The notes below the pieces were generated by a model that did not search any database, was not told the DNA's origin, and was given only the letters and a program-made list of their open reading frames with translations. Below, piece after piece: positions 7,199-15,892 of a stretch of 25,738 bases of DNA. The stretch's first letter is position 1; each line of letters begins with the position of its first letter. The DNA is from an uncultured Coriobacteriaceae bacterium. GTDB taxonomy: Bacteria; Actinomycetota; Coriobacteriia; Coriobacteriales; Atopobiaceae. The position numbers and the translations under genes were made by a program. The stretch spans positions 1 through 25,738 of the forward strand of contig UWSJ01000020.1 of NCBI GenBank assembly GCA_900549525.1, in the 5' to 3' direction.

Positions 7199-9421
7199 AT
7201 GGGGGCAGGAATGGACGATCGATCTGCGAGACCTCGATTGAGATCGGATGGGGCCAGCGGGCCCTCCACGCCGCGCGAGCCAAACGGGGCCATCCCGTTC
7301 TCGCTCGGCATGGTGCTCGTGACGCTCGGCGTGGTGTACGGCGACATCGGCACGAGCCCGATGTACGTCATGAAGGCCATCGTGAGCGGCAACGGCGGCC
7401 TGGCCACCGTGGACGAGACGCTTGTGCTGGGGGCGCTGTCCCTCGTCATCTGGACGATGACGCTCGTGACCACGGTGAAGTACGTCGTGGTGGCCATGAA
7501 GGCCGACAACCACAACGAGGGCGGCATCTTCGCCCTGTACTCCCTCGTACGCAAGTGCAGCAAGTGGCTGATACTCCCGGCCATGATCGGCGGCGCGGCG
7601 CTGCTCGCCGACGGCATCCTCACGCCCGCCGTCACGGTCACCACAGCTGTGGAGGGCCTGCGCACCATTCCCGTGGGAGCGGCGCTGCTCGGAAGCGACC
7701 AGGGTCGCGTCGTGGTCATCACCGTGGCCATCATCTGCTTGTTGTTTGCCGTTCAGCGCTCGGGAACCTCCAGCATAGGCCGCGCGTTTGGCCCGGTCAT
7801 GACGCTGTGGTTTGCCTTTCTGGGCGTGGTGGGGCTCGTGGCGCTCGTCGCCAACCCGGGCGTGCTCCGCGCACTCAACCCGCTGCGTGGCCTCGCCTTC
7901 CTCTTCTCGGCGGACAACCACGCCGGCCCCATGGTACTCGGGTCGGTCTTCCTGGCGACCACCGGCGCCGAGGCCCTCTACTCCGACATGGGCCACGTGG
8001 GCAAGGCCAACATCTACGCGAGCTGGCCGTTCGTGAAGGCCTGCCTCATCCTCAACTACCTGGGGCAGGGCGCGTGGCTGGTCGCCAACGCCGGGGACCC
8101 GACGCTCCAGACCATGGACTCGCTCAACCCCTTCTACCAGATGCTGCCCGAGGCCATCCGCCCGTTCGCGATCGTACTCTCCGCCGTCGCGGCCATCATC
8201 GCGAGCCAGGCCCTCATCACCGGCTCGTTCACGCTCGTGTCCGAGGCCACCCGCCTCGACCTCATGCCGCACCTGCAGGTGCACTACCCGTCCGACACGA
8301 AGGGCCAGCTCTACATCCCCATGGTCAACTCCATCATGTGGGCCGGCTGCGTGTTCGTGGTACTGCTGTTCCAGACCTCCTCGCACATGGAGGCCGCCTA
8401 CGGCCTGGCCATCACGCTCACGATGCTCATGACCACCACGCTGCTCTTCGACTACCTCCGCAGGCTGCGCGGCAAGCCGGTACGGGCCGTGGCGTTCCTG
8501 GTCTTCTTCGGCGTCATCGAACTCGCCTTCTTCGCCTCGAGCCTCACGAAGTTCCTCCATGGCGGCTACTTCACGCTGCTCATGGCGGCTCTCATCTTCT
8601 CCGTCATGTTCGTGTGGCGGCGTGGCACCGCCATCGAGCACGCCCAGACCGTCTACCTGCCGCTTCGCGAGTACATCGGGCAGCTGCGCCGCCTTGTCTC
8701 AGACGAGCGCTACCCGCTGCTCGCCGACAACCTCGTGTTCCTCGTGGGGGGCTCCAACCCCGCCACCATCGACCGCGACGTGCTCTACTCCATCCTCGAC
8801 AAGCACCCCAAGCGCGCGAAGGCCTACTGGTTCCTCAACGTCGTGGTGACCGACGAGCCGCACACCCTCGCTTACTCGGTCGACTCCCTGGGAACCAACT
8901 TCATCTTCCGCGTGCAGCTACGCCTGGGCTTCAAGGACGACCAGCGCGTCAACACCTACCTCCGCCAGATCGTGGGCGACCTCATGGAAAGCGGCGAGCT
9001 GCCGCCCCAGGCACACGACTACTCCGTCTACCAGCAGCGGAGTTCCATCGGCGACTTCCGCTTCTGCATGCTGAGGAAGACCCTCGTGCCCGAGACGGAC
9101 ATCAGCAGAAGCGACCACCGCATCATGGCCGTGAAGTACTCCATCCGTCGGCTCTGTGGCTCGCCGGCGCGCTGGTACGGCCTTGAGAACACATCGGCCA
9201 TCGTGGAGTACGTGCCGCTGTTCGCCCGCATGCGGCCCACGTCGCGCCTGGCGCGCGAGACGCCGCCCAGCGCAAGTGAGCTGCCCAGCGATGCCGTAAT
9301 CGACGACGACCTCTTCTCGCGCGACCTGCTCGGCGAGTCGGTGCGCGCGGCGCGCAGCATGTCCGCCGACCCGACCGAGGCCATGCCAGTGCTGGACAGC
9401 AGACGCCATGACAAGGCCTAG
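7199..9421 (+). CDS. kup: Potassium uptake permease Kup (copy 1)
   Basis: K+/H+ symporter of the KUP/HAK/KT family, 740 residues counted from ATG 7199. A second ATG at 7211 is equally possible; neither has a strong ribosome site. The N-terminus carries LGVVYGDIGTSPMY, the family signature in the first membrane helix; about twelve hydrophobic segments follow, then a C-terminal cytosolic domain of roughly 250 residues ending in a low-complexity acidic tail. The gene overlaps the sensor kinase gene by 14 bp, implying one operon. It shares long stretches of identical DNA with the second kup at 10615-12969. Control by the three repeats upstream is likely. Confidence 0.96.
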   Translation: MGAGMDDRSARPRLRSDGASGPSTPREPNGAIPFSLGMVLVTLGVVYGDIGTSPMYVMKAIVSGNGGLATVDETLVLGALSLVIWTMTLVTTVKYVVVAMKADNHNEGGIFALYSLVRKCSKWLILPAMIGGAALLADGILTPAVTVTTAVEGLRTIPVGAALLGSDQGRVVVITVAIICLLFAVQRSGTSSIGRAFGPVMTLWFAFLGVVGLVALVANPGVLRALNPLRGLAFLFSADNHAGPMVLGSVFLATTGAEALYSDMGHVGKANIYASWPFVKACLILNYLGQGAWLVANAGDPTLQTMDSLNPFYQMLPEAIRPFAIVLSAVAAIIASQALITGSFTLVSEATRLDLMPHLQVHYPSDTKGQLYIPMVNSIMWAGCVFVVLLFQTSSHMEAAYGLAITLTMLMTTTLLFDYLRRLRGKPVRAVAFLVFFGVIELAFFASSLTKFLHGGYFTLLMAALIFSVMFVWRRGTAIEHAQTVYLPLREYIGQLRRLVSDERYPLLADNLVFLVGGSNPATIDRDVLYSILDKHPKRAKAYWFLNVVVTDEPHTLAYSVDSLGTNFIFRVQLRLGFKDDQRVNTYLRQIVGDLMESGELPPQAHDYSVYQQRSSIGDFRFCMLRKTLVPETDISRSDHRIMAVKYSIRRLCGSPARWYGLENTSAIVEYVPLFARMRPTSRLARETPPSASELPSDAVIDDDLFSRDLLGESVRAARSMSADPTEAMPVLDSRRHDKA

Positions 9422-10535
9422 GCTCGGCACGCGGGGGTTCTCCCTCCCCCGCCTGCGCGACGTGGGCTGGATGCTCCTGCTGCTCGCGGCCGCAACGCTC
9501 GTGGGCTACGTCTTCGACATGATGGGCCTCGTCACCGAGAACATCACGAGCGCCTACATACTCGCCACCCTCGTGTGCGCCGTCGTCACGGCCAACCTCC
9601 CCGTCTCGGCCCTCATGTCCGTGGCTGGCGTGGTGCTCTTCAACTTCTGTTTCGCCACGCCACGCTACACCCTGGCCTTCGCGCCCGTCTACGGTCCCAC
9701 CTTCGTCGTGATGCTCGTGACGGCCCTGCTTGCGTCCACGCTCGCCAACCTACTCCACGAGCAGGCGAGACGAGCCACGCAGGCCATCCGGGAGCGGGAG
9801 GAGACGGCCCTGCTCGCCAAAAACGAACAGACCCGGGCCAACCTCCTGCGTTCCATCGGCCACGACCTGCGCACGCCGCTCACCTCCATCTCCGGGGCGG
9901 CGTCGCTCCTGCAGAACGACCTCGACCGCATAGACCCCGCCAAGCGCCACGAGCTGCTTGTCGACATCGAGGAGAACGCGAGCTGGCTCTCGAACCTTGT
10001 GGAAAACCTCCTTGCCGTGACCCGCGTTGAGAACGGGACGCTCCGGCTCCAGTCCGAGCCCGAGCTGCTTGACGAGGTGGTGGCTGAGGCCATCGGCCAC
10101 CTCCCGGACACAGGGGCCCGGCGGCGCGTGACCGTTCGCACGGGCGACGGCGTGCTCATGGCCAAGATGGACGCCCGACTGATCATGCAGGTAGTGGTGA
10201 ACCTGCTCGACAACGCCGCCAAGTACGCACCCGCCGAGACTGCGGTCACGGTGACGGTGCGGCGCGACGGCACCGACGTGACCTGCGAGGTGGCCGACGA
10301 GGGCCCGGGCATCCCCGACGCCGAGAAGGACCGCGTGTTCGAGCAGTTCTACACCGTCCACGGCGTGACTCCCGTTGACGGCCGCCGAAGCCTGGGGCTG
10401 GGGCTGGCCCTGTGCAGGTCGATCGTCGAGGCCCACGGCGGGCGCATCTGGGTGCGCGACAACGAGCCCACCGGTGCGGTCTTTGCCTTCTCGCTGCCCG
10501 CCTACGACCCTCCAGGGCTGGCCGGAATCGCATAG
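9408..10535 (+). CDS. KdpD-like sensor histidine kinase lacking the N-terminal KdpD/USP domains
   Basis: A 375-residue membrane kinase. Hydrophobic segments at about 20-115 end in VLFNFCFATPRYTLAF, the DUF4118 membrane block found in KdpD. A HisKA dimerisation helix carries phospho-acceptor H152 (SIGHDLRTPLTS), and the HATPase domain has VVNLLDNAAKYAP, DEGPGIP and SLGLGLALC. Full KdpD is about 900 residues with an N-terminal KdpD domain and a universal-stress domain; both are absent. No sign of truncation by mutation is seen, since the start overlaps kup as in a designed operon. It probably phosphorylates the KdpE-type regulator encoded divergently. Confidence 0.9.
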   Translation: MTRPRLGTRGFSLPRLRDVGWMLLLLAAATLVGYVFDMMGLVTENITSAYILATLVCAVVTANLPVSALMSVAGVVLFNFCFATPRYTLAFAPVYGPTFVVMLVTALLASTLANLLHEQARRATQAIREREETALLAKNEQTRANLLRSIGHDLRTPLTSISGAASLLQNDLDRIDPAKRHELLVDIEENASWLSNLVENLLAVTRVENGTLRLQSEPELLDEVVAEAIGHLPDTGARRRVTVRTGDGVLMAKMDARLIMQVVVNLLDNAAKYAPAETAVTVTVRRDGTDVTCEVADEGPGIPDAEKDRVFEQFYTVHGVTPVDGRRSLGLGLALCRSIVEAHGGRIWVRDNEPTGAVFAFSLPAYDPPGLAGIA

Positions 10536-10550
10536 GCGTTCCCGACAGGC

Positions 10551-10616
10551 CCCCGATGCATCGGGGCCCGTTGCCGCACTCGTTCAGTCAAGAGGGGAGG
10601 CCAAAGGCCGACCCCT
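10551..10616. terminator. Hairpins between the convergent kinase and second kup genes
   Basis: A perfect 16-bp palindrome CCCCGATGCATCGGGG lies at 10551-10566. A second hairpin, AGGGG.GGCC against GGCC..CCCCT around AAA, lies at 10593-10616 and touches the kup stop. Neither has a clean U-tract, so termination in both directions is inferred from position and stability. Confidence 0.5.
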
Positions 10617-12969
10617 ACTCCTCCGGGTCGTCGTCGACGTCGAGGGCGGGCATCTGCTCGGTCGGGTCGGCGATCATGTCGCGACCAACGGCGTTCTCGC
10701 CCGCGAGGTCATCCGAGAAGATGTCGACGTCCTCGGCCTCCTGGCGCTCCACCTGTGTGTCGCTCGGCAGACTCACGCGCTCGAGGCGCGTGGCCGGCCG
10801 CATCTTCGCGAACATCGGCACGTACTCGAACACGATGGAGCTGTTCTCGAGGCCGTACCAGCGCGCCGGCGATCCGCAGAGATGGCGAATCGCGTACTTC
10901 GTGTAGATGACGCGGTGGTCGCTTCGGCTGATGTCCGTCTCGGGCGCGAGCACTTTGCGCAGCATGCAGAACTTGAAGTCGCCGATGATGCCGCGACGCT
11001 CGTAGATCGAGTACGTGTGGTGCTGCGGCGGCAGCTCGCCGGTGGTCACGAGGTCGTTGATCACCTGACGCAGGTACGCGTTGACACGCTGGTTCACCTT
11101 GAAGCCCAGCTGCAGCTGCACCTTGAACAGGAAGTCGGTGCCGAAGGAGTCCACGGTATACGCATGCGTGAACGGCTCGTCGGTCACCACGACGTTGAGG
11201 AACCAGTAGGCCTTCGCGCGCTTGGGGTGCTTGTCGAGGATGGAGTAGAGCACGTCGCGGTCGAGCTTGTCGGGCTCCGAGGCGCCCACAAGGAAGACAA
11301 GGTTGTCGGCGAGCAGCGGATAGTCGTTGTCCGCGCGCAGCTGCGCCAGCTGGTCGACGTAGTTGCGTACCGGCAGGAAGACCGTCTGCGTGCGCTCGAT
11401 GGCCGTGCCGCGACGCCACACATACATCATCACGAACAGCAGCGCCGCGAGGATGACCATCACGTAGCCGCCCTCGAAGAACATCGAGAGGCACGCTGCG
11501 AAGAAGCAGAGCTCGATGGCACCAAAGAGCACCGCGAAGCCCGCCGCAAGCCCGCGCTTGTGCAGCACCCCGGCAATGTAGCTCGTGAGCAGCGTGGTGG
11601 TCATGAGCATCGTGACCGTGATGGCCAGGCCGTAGGCGGCCTCCATGCGGTCGGAGGTCTGGAACAGCAGCACGATGAAGATGCAGCCCACCCACATGAC
11701 CGAGTTCACGAGCGGGATGTAGAGCTGGCCCTTCGTGTCGGACGGGTAGTGCACCTGCAGGTGCGGCATGAGGTCGAGGCGGGTGGCCTCGGACACGAGC
11801 GTGAACGAGCCGGTGATGAGGGCCTGGCTCGCGATGATGGCCGCGACGGCGGAGAGTACGATCGCGAACGGGCGGATGGCCTCGGGCAGCATCTGGTAGA
11901 AGGGGTTGAGCGAGTCCATGGTCTGGAGCGTCGGGTCCCCGGCGTTGGCGACCAGCCACGCGCCCTGCCCCAGGTAGTTGAGGATGAGGCAGGCCTTCAC
12001 GAACGGCCAGCTCGCGTAGATGTTGGCCTTGCCCACGTGGCCCATATCGGAGTAGAGGGCCTCGGCGCCGGTGGTGGCGAGGAAGACGAATCCGAGCACC
12101 ATGATGCCGGAGCGGTTCTCGGGCGAGACGAGAAACATGACGCCACGCACCGGGTCGAGGGCGCGCAGGATGCCGGGATTCGAGACCATGTTGGCCACGC
12201 CCGCAACGGCCAGGAACAGGAACCAGAACGTCATAACCGGGCCGAACAGCTTGCCGATGCTCGAGGTGCCGGCGCGCTGCACGGCAAAGAGCGCGCAGAT
12301 GATCGCGATGGCGATGGCCACGACCCGCGTCTGGCCGTCCCCGAGCAGTGCGTGGCCCACGGGGATGGAGCGCAGGCCCTCGATGGCGGTGGTAACGGTA
12401 ACCGCAGGCGTGAGGATGCCGTCGGCGAGCAGGGCCGCGCCGCCGATCATGGCGGGCAGGATGAGCCACTTGGCGCAGCGCCGCACCAGGCTGTACAGGG
12501 CGAAGATGCCGCCCTCGTTGTGGTTGTCGGCCTTCATGGCCACCACGACGTACTTCACCGTGGTGACGAGCGTCATCGTCCAGATGACGAGCGAGAGCGC
12601 ACCGAGGATCATGTCCTCCGAGACCGTGGCCAGCCCGCCGTTGTTGGAGACGATGGACTTGAGCGTGTACATCGGGCTCGTGCCGATGTCGCCGTACACC
12701 ACGCCGAGCGTCACGAGCACCATGCCGAGCGAGAACGGGATGGCCCCATGCGAGCCCCCGGCGTTGGCGGCGCTGAGCTTCTCCTGCTCGGCGCGCTCCA
12801 CGGCGGCGCGCTCGGCGAGCTGGGCCTCGGTGGCGGCACGGCTCACCTGCTCGAACTGGTCGCTCATGGCCTCGCGCTGCTCGCGGACGTGCTCGACGGC
12901 TCGCTCGTTAGCCTTGTGAATGTGCTCGTGCAGCTCGCGGACGCGATCATCACTGTCCCGTGTGGCCAA
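10615..12969 (-). CDS. kup: Potassium uptake permease Kup (copy 2) with N-terminal helical extension
   Basis: A second KUP-family K+ symporter, 784 residues, closely related to the copy at 7199. It differs by an N-terminal extension of about 70 residues, charged and Ala/Glu-rich with heptad-like spacing (VRELHEHIHKANERAVEHVR...), before the family start GAIPFSLGMVLVTLGVVYGD. The start is a TTG at 12969 with GGAG 7 bases upstream; the next in-frame ATG would remove 34 residues of the extension. A 332-bp tract is identical to copy 1. The C-terminal cytosolic domain ends in an acidic tail. It is transcribed convergently with the kinase gene from its own promoter region (12970-13095). Confidence 0.95.
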   Translation of the reverse strand: MATRDSDDRVRELHEHIHKANERAVEHVREQREAMSDQFEQVSRAATEAQLAERAAVERAEQEKLSAANAGGSHGAIPFSLGMVLVTLGVVYGDIGTSPMYTLKSIVSNNGGLATVSEDMILGALSLVIWTMTLVTTVKYVVVAMKADNHNEGGIFALYSLVRRCAKWLILPAMIGGAALLADGILTPAVTVTTAIEGLRSIPVGHALLGDGQTRVVAIAIAIICALFAVQRAGTSSIGKLFGPVMTFWFLFLAVAGVANMVSNPGILRALDPVRGVMFLVSPENRSGIMVLGFVFLATTGAEALYSDMGHVGKANIYASWPFVKACLILNYLGQGAWLVANAGDPTLQTMDSLNPFYQMLPEAIRPFAIVLSAVAAIIASQALITGSFTLVSEATRLDLMPHLQVHYPSDTKGQLYIPLVNSVMWVGCIFIVLLFQTSDRMEAAYGLAITVTMLMTTTLLTSYIAGVLHKRGLAAGFAVLFGAIELCFFAACLSMFFEGGYVMVILAALLFVMMYVWRRGTAIERTQTVFLPVRNYVDQLAQLRADNDYPLLADNLVFLVGASEPDKLDRDVLYSILDKHPKRAKAYWFLNVVVTDEPFTHAYTVDSFGTDFLFKVQLQLGFKVNQRVNAYLRQVINDLVTTGELPPQHHTYSIYERRGIIGDFKFCMLRKVLAPETDISRSDHRVIYTKYAIRHLCGSPARWYGLENSSIVFEYVPMFAKMRPATRLERVSLPSDTQVERQEAEDVDIFSDDLAGENAVGRDMIADPTEQMPALDVDDDPEE

Positions 12970-13095
12970 CGCCAGGCTCCCTCGTCATGCTGCGGCGGCA
13001 AGCCGCCGTCACCTCTCGAGCGCCGACCCCTGCCGGCGTCCGTCTTTATGCGGGCTTTATTCTAGGCATATTGGGAGCTCAATACGGCCCGGACA

Positions 13096-13144
13096 GGCTT
13101 CGGCGGCCTTTGGGACTGCCCAGGCCGGGGCTTATGCCGAAGCC
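13096..13144. other. Nested inverted repeats at the end of the HAD phosphatase gene
   Basis: Outer arms GGCTTCGGC (13096-13104) and GCCGAAGCC (13136-13144) enclose an inner hairpin GGCCT/AGGCC with GGG/CCC. The element overlaps the last HAD codons and lies upstream of kup copy 2. It may end the citrate synthase operon transcript, though it lacks a U-tract. Confidence 0.4.
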
Positions 13145-13983
13145 AGCAGGCGCTCGAGATAGAGAGCCACGCCGGGAGCGTCGTTGTCCTCGCAGGTGTG
13201 GTCGGCCACCTGGAGCGCGTCGGCCGTGGCGTTGGCCATGGCCACGCCGTCGCCCGCGACCGTAAGCATCGAGGCGTCGTTCAGGCTGTCACCGAACGCC
13301 ACCGCCTCGGGCACGGGAATGCCCAGGTGGCCGCACAGCCACGTGAGGCCGGAGCCCTTGCTCGCCCGCGCGCTCGAGATCTCGACGTTCGTGGGCTGGG
13401 AGCTCACCCACGCGAGGCCGGGCCTGCTCTCCACGAAGTCGATGGCGTGCTGACGGTCCGCCGGGTCCTTCCACATGACGGAGCAGCGCTCGAGCCGCGC
13501 CACCCTACGGATGACGTCGGGGATAGGCTCGTCGACCGGCGTGCGCATGATGCGCATCTGCGGGATGAAGTTGGGGTCGAGGCCGAACTCCTCGATGCGG
13601 TCGAAGCAGGAGCGAGGCTCGTAGACCGTGTCGTCGCCGAACACGTCGAAGATGACATCGCGCCCGTCCATCCAGTCGTAAAGGGCCAGCGCGTCGCCCT
13701 TGCTCATCAGCTCCGTGTGCAGCACCTCGGCGTCGGGCGCCTCCCCCAGTGCCGCTGCCGCCGACCTGACGCGACAGATCGTGGCCCCGTTGGTGCACAC
13801 CGCGTAGTGCACGGCCGGGCTCGCCAGCAGCTCGGGCGGCAGGCCCGTGACAGGACGCCCCGAGCAGGGCACGAACTCGACGCCGCGGCGAGCAAGCTCG
13901 TCGAGCACCGCGAGCGTGCGCGCGGGCACCCGCTTCTTGGTGTCGAGCAGGGTGCCGTCAAGGTCGGAGAACACGATGCGCAT
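13132..13983 (-). CDS. Cof-type HAD-superfamily phosphatase
   Basis: A 283-residue haloacid dehalogenase-type phosphatase of the Cof (class IIB) group, usually acting on sugar phosphates or flavin precursors. Motif I is FSDLDGTLLD (nucleophile D7, acid D9), motif II CSGRP, motif III K209 (ARASKG), motif IV AFGDSLNDASML. The large cap domain (about 85-190) is typical of Cof proteins. It begins 15 bp after the citrate synthase stop with AAAGGA upstream, so it is last in the ACT-citrate synthase operon. Substrate cannot be deduced. Confidence 0.9.
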   Translation of the reverse strand: MRIVFSDLDGTLLDTKKRVPARTLAVLDELARRGVEFVPCSGRPVTGLPPELLASPAVHYAVCTNGATICRVRSAAAALGEAPDAEVLHTELMSKGDALALYDWMDGRDVIFDVFGDDTVYEPRSCFDRIEEFGLDPNFIPQMRIMRTPVDEPIPDVIRRVARLERCSVMWKDPADRQHAIDFVESRPGLAWVSSQPTNVEISSARASKGSGLTWLCGHLGIPVPEAVAFGDSLNDASMLTVAGDGVAMANATADALQVADHTCEDNDAPGVALYLERLLASA

Positions 13984-13998
13984 GAGACGTGGTCCTTT

Positions 13999-15507
13999 CT
14001 AGCGCCCGTCGAGCGGGACGTAGGTGCGCGAGTCGATCACGGAGTTGTAGGCGGGACGGATGATGCGCCCCGAACCGTAGAGCTCCTCCATGCGGTGCGC
14101 CGTCCAGCCGGCAAGACGCGCCATCGCGAAGATGGGCGTATAGAGGTCGGCGGGGATGCCAAGCATGGAGTACACGAAGCCCGTGTAGAGGTCGATGTTG
14201 GCACAGATGGGCTTGGTGGTGCCGCGCACCTCCTGGACGATGCCCGGGGCCAGCCGCTCGATGGACTTGATGAGCTCGAAACGCTCCCCCAGGCCCTTCT
14301 CGGCGGCAAGCTTGCCCGCATACTGGCGCACGAGACGGGCACGCGGGTCGCTCTTGGTGTAGACCGCATGCCCCATGCCGTAGATGAGGCCCGTGCGGTC
14401 GAACGCCTCCTTGTGCGCGATGCGCTCGAGGTAACTCGCAAGCTCGTCATCGTCGTCCCAGCGGCTCACATGCGAGGCCACGTCCTCGATCATGGCGGCC
14501 ACCTTGGCGTTTGCCCCGCCGTGCTTGGGACCCTTGAGCGAGCCCATTGCCGCGGCGTAGGCGCTGTAGGCATCGGTGCCGGAGGAGGAGAGGACACGGC
14601 AGGTGAAGGTGGAGTTGTTGCCGCCGCCGTGCTCCGCATGCAGCATGAGCATCACGTCGAGCAGCATGGCCTCCTCGCGCGTGTAGCCCTTCTCGCCGCG
14701 CAGCACGTCAAGGACCGTCTCGGCCATGGAGAAGCCCTGGCGCACGGGCGGCACCGCAAGCCGGGCGTCGTCGCGCACGGCCACCGAGGCCTCGTGGGCG
14801 ATGGCGGCAATGCGAGGCAGGCGCGCCAGCATGGAGAGCGACACGTCAATCTCGTGGGTAGGCGAGGTGTCGTCCGGACGCTCGTCGAAGGCGTAGAGCA
14901 AGAGCGTCGAGCGGGCGAGCACATTCATGATCGAGCTTGACTCGGTGGTGCGCGGGAAGAGGCTCAGGTAACCGGTGGGCAGTTCGCGGCGGGAGTCGAT
15001 GCGCGCCGAGAAGTCCGCCAGCTCGTCGGCCTTGGGAAGCCGACCCGTCACGAGCAGGTAGGCAATCTCCTCGTAGCCGAATCGTCCCTGCCCGTGCGTG
15101 CCGGCAAGCAGGTCGCCGATGTGGTAACCGCGGATGATGAGGTCGCCTTCGTCCGGAACGACCTTGCCGTCGACCTTGTTGTAGCCGTGCACGTCGGAGA
15201 TCGTCGTGAGGCCCACGAGCACGCCCGACCCGTCGGCGTTGCGGAGGCCGCGCTTCACGTCGAGCTTGTGGAAGAGCTCCTCCGGCACCTTGTCGATGCG
15301 GGCAAAGCTCTCGTACAGCCCGTCGCTCACGGCAGGGCGGCCCAGCGCAGACTCCTCCGAGGGCATGGGCGTCACATCGACGGAATGGAGCAGGGCCGAG
15401 GTGTCGGCGGGCGAGAGGATACGGCGGATGGCGTGCGCCCGCTGGCGCTCTCGGCTTGTGGGCGGCTGATGGTGCTGCTCGGGACGATGCACCTGCTTGG
15501 GCGTCAT
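13999..15507 (-). CDS. Citrate synthase
   Basis: Condenses oxaloacetate and acetyl-CoA to citrate. The catalytic landscape of the family is visible: MLHAEHGGGNNSTF (His about 290-293), LKGPKHGGAN (His about 329), GMGHAVYTKSDPRA, and NIDLYTGFVYSMLGIP near the C-terminus. At 502 residues it is longer than typical enzymes (about 430) because of an N-terminal extension, including a His/Gln-rich stretch (QVHRPEQHHQPPTS). ATG 15507 is preferred over the in-frame GTG at 15516 because AGGCGG lies about 9 bases upstream of the former and abuts the latter. In an anaerobe it probably serves glutamate synthesis rather than a full cycle. 2-methylcitrate synthase is a possible alternative. Downstream of, and coupled to, the ACT-domain gene. 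Confidence 0.93.
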   Translation of the reverse strand: MTPKQVHRPEQHHQPPTSRERQRAHAIRRILSPADTSALLHSVDVTPMPSEESALGRPAVSDGLYESFARIDKVPEELFHKLDVKRGLRNADGSGVLVGLTTISDVHGYNKVDGKVVPDEGDLIIRGYHIGDLLAGTHGQGRFGYEEIAYLLVTGRLPKADELADFSARIDSRRELPTGYLSLFPRTTESSSIMNVLARSTLLLYAFDERPDDTSPTHEIDVSLSMLARLPRIAAIAHEASVAVRDDARLAVPPVRQGFSMAETVLDVLRGEKGYTREEAMLLDVMLMLHAEHGGGNNSTFTCRVLSSSGTDAYSAYAAAMGSLKGPKHGGANAKVAAMIEDVASHVSRWDDDDELASYLERIAHKEAFDRTGLIYGMGHAVYTKSDPRARLVRQYAGKLAAEKGLGERFELIKSIERLAPGIVQEVRGTTKPICANIDLYTGFVYSMLGIPADLYTPIFAMARLAGWTAHRMEELYGSGRIIRPAYNSVIDSRTYVPLDGR

Positions 15508-15520
15508 ATGTGTCACCCGC

Positions 15521-15805
15521 CTACAGCCGGTACATGAACTTGAAGACGTCCTCGCGCTGAATCGTCACCTGGACGCCCAGCTCGCCGCGGAGCTTCTCGA
15601 GACCGTCGTGAACGACCGAGAAGTCCGCACCGGCGAGGTCGACGAGCATCGTCATCGTGAACATGCCCTGCAGGATGGTCTGCGAGATGTCGAGGATGTT
15701 GACGTTGCGCTCCGCAAGTAGGGTCGCCACGGCGGCGACGATGCCGGAACGGTCAGCGCCAAGCACCGAGATGATAGCGCGGTCAGTCTTGGTCTCTTCG
15801 CTCAT
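15521..15805 (-). CDS. ACT-domain protein (UPF0237 type)
   Basis: A 94-residue stand-alone ACT domain. AIISVLGADRSGIVAAVATLLAERNVNI is the ligand-binding fold's opening and is diagnostic of the UPF0237/GcvR-like group, thought to sense small ligands such as amino acids. ATG 15805 (MSEETK) has GAGGG upstream at 6-base spacing and is chosen over ATG 15820. First in an operon with citrate synthase (13-bp gap), so it may modulate that enzyme or report amino-acid status; this role is inferred. Confidence 0.88.
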   Translation of the reverse strand: MSEETKTDRAIISVLGADRSGIVAAVATLLAERNVNILDISQTILQGMFTMTMLVDLAGADFSVVHDGLEKLRGELGVQVTIQREDVFKFMYRL

Positions 15806-15892
15806 GGATGGCCCTCGCATTCCCGCCGCGCGCGCGACGCATCGTGCCGCCCCAGCCGGGCGGCTTCGGTCTACGTAACTTTTGATTCTAGC

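Noticed and set aside
10375..13065. An open frame of 896 codons on the plus strand
   Set aside because: It is antisense to kup copy 2, has the Val/Glu/His/Arg-rich composition of a reverse-strand shadow in GC-rich DNA, and matches no family.
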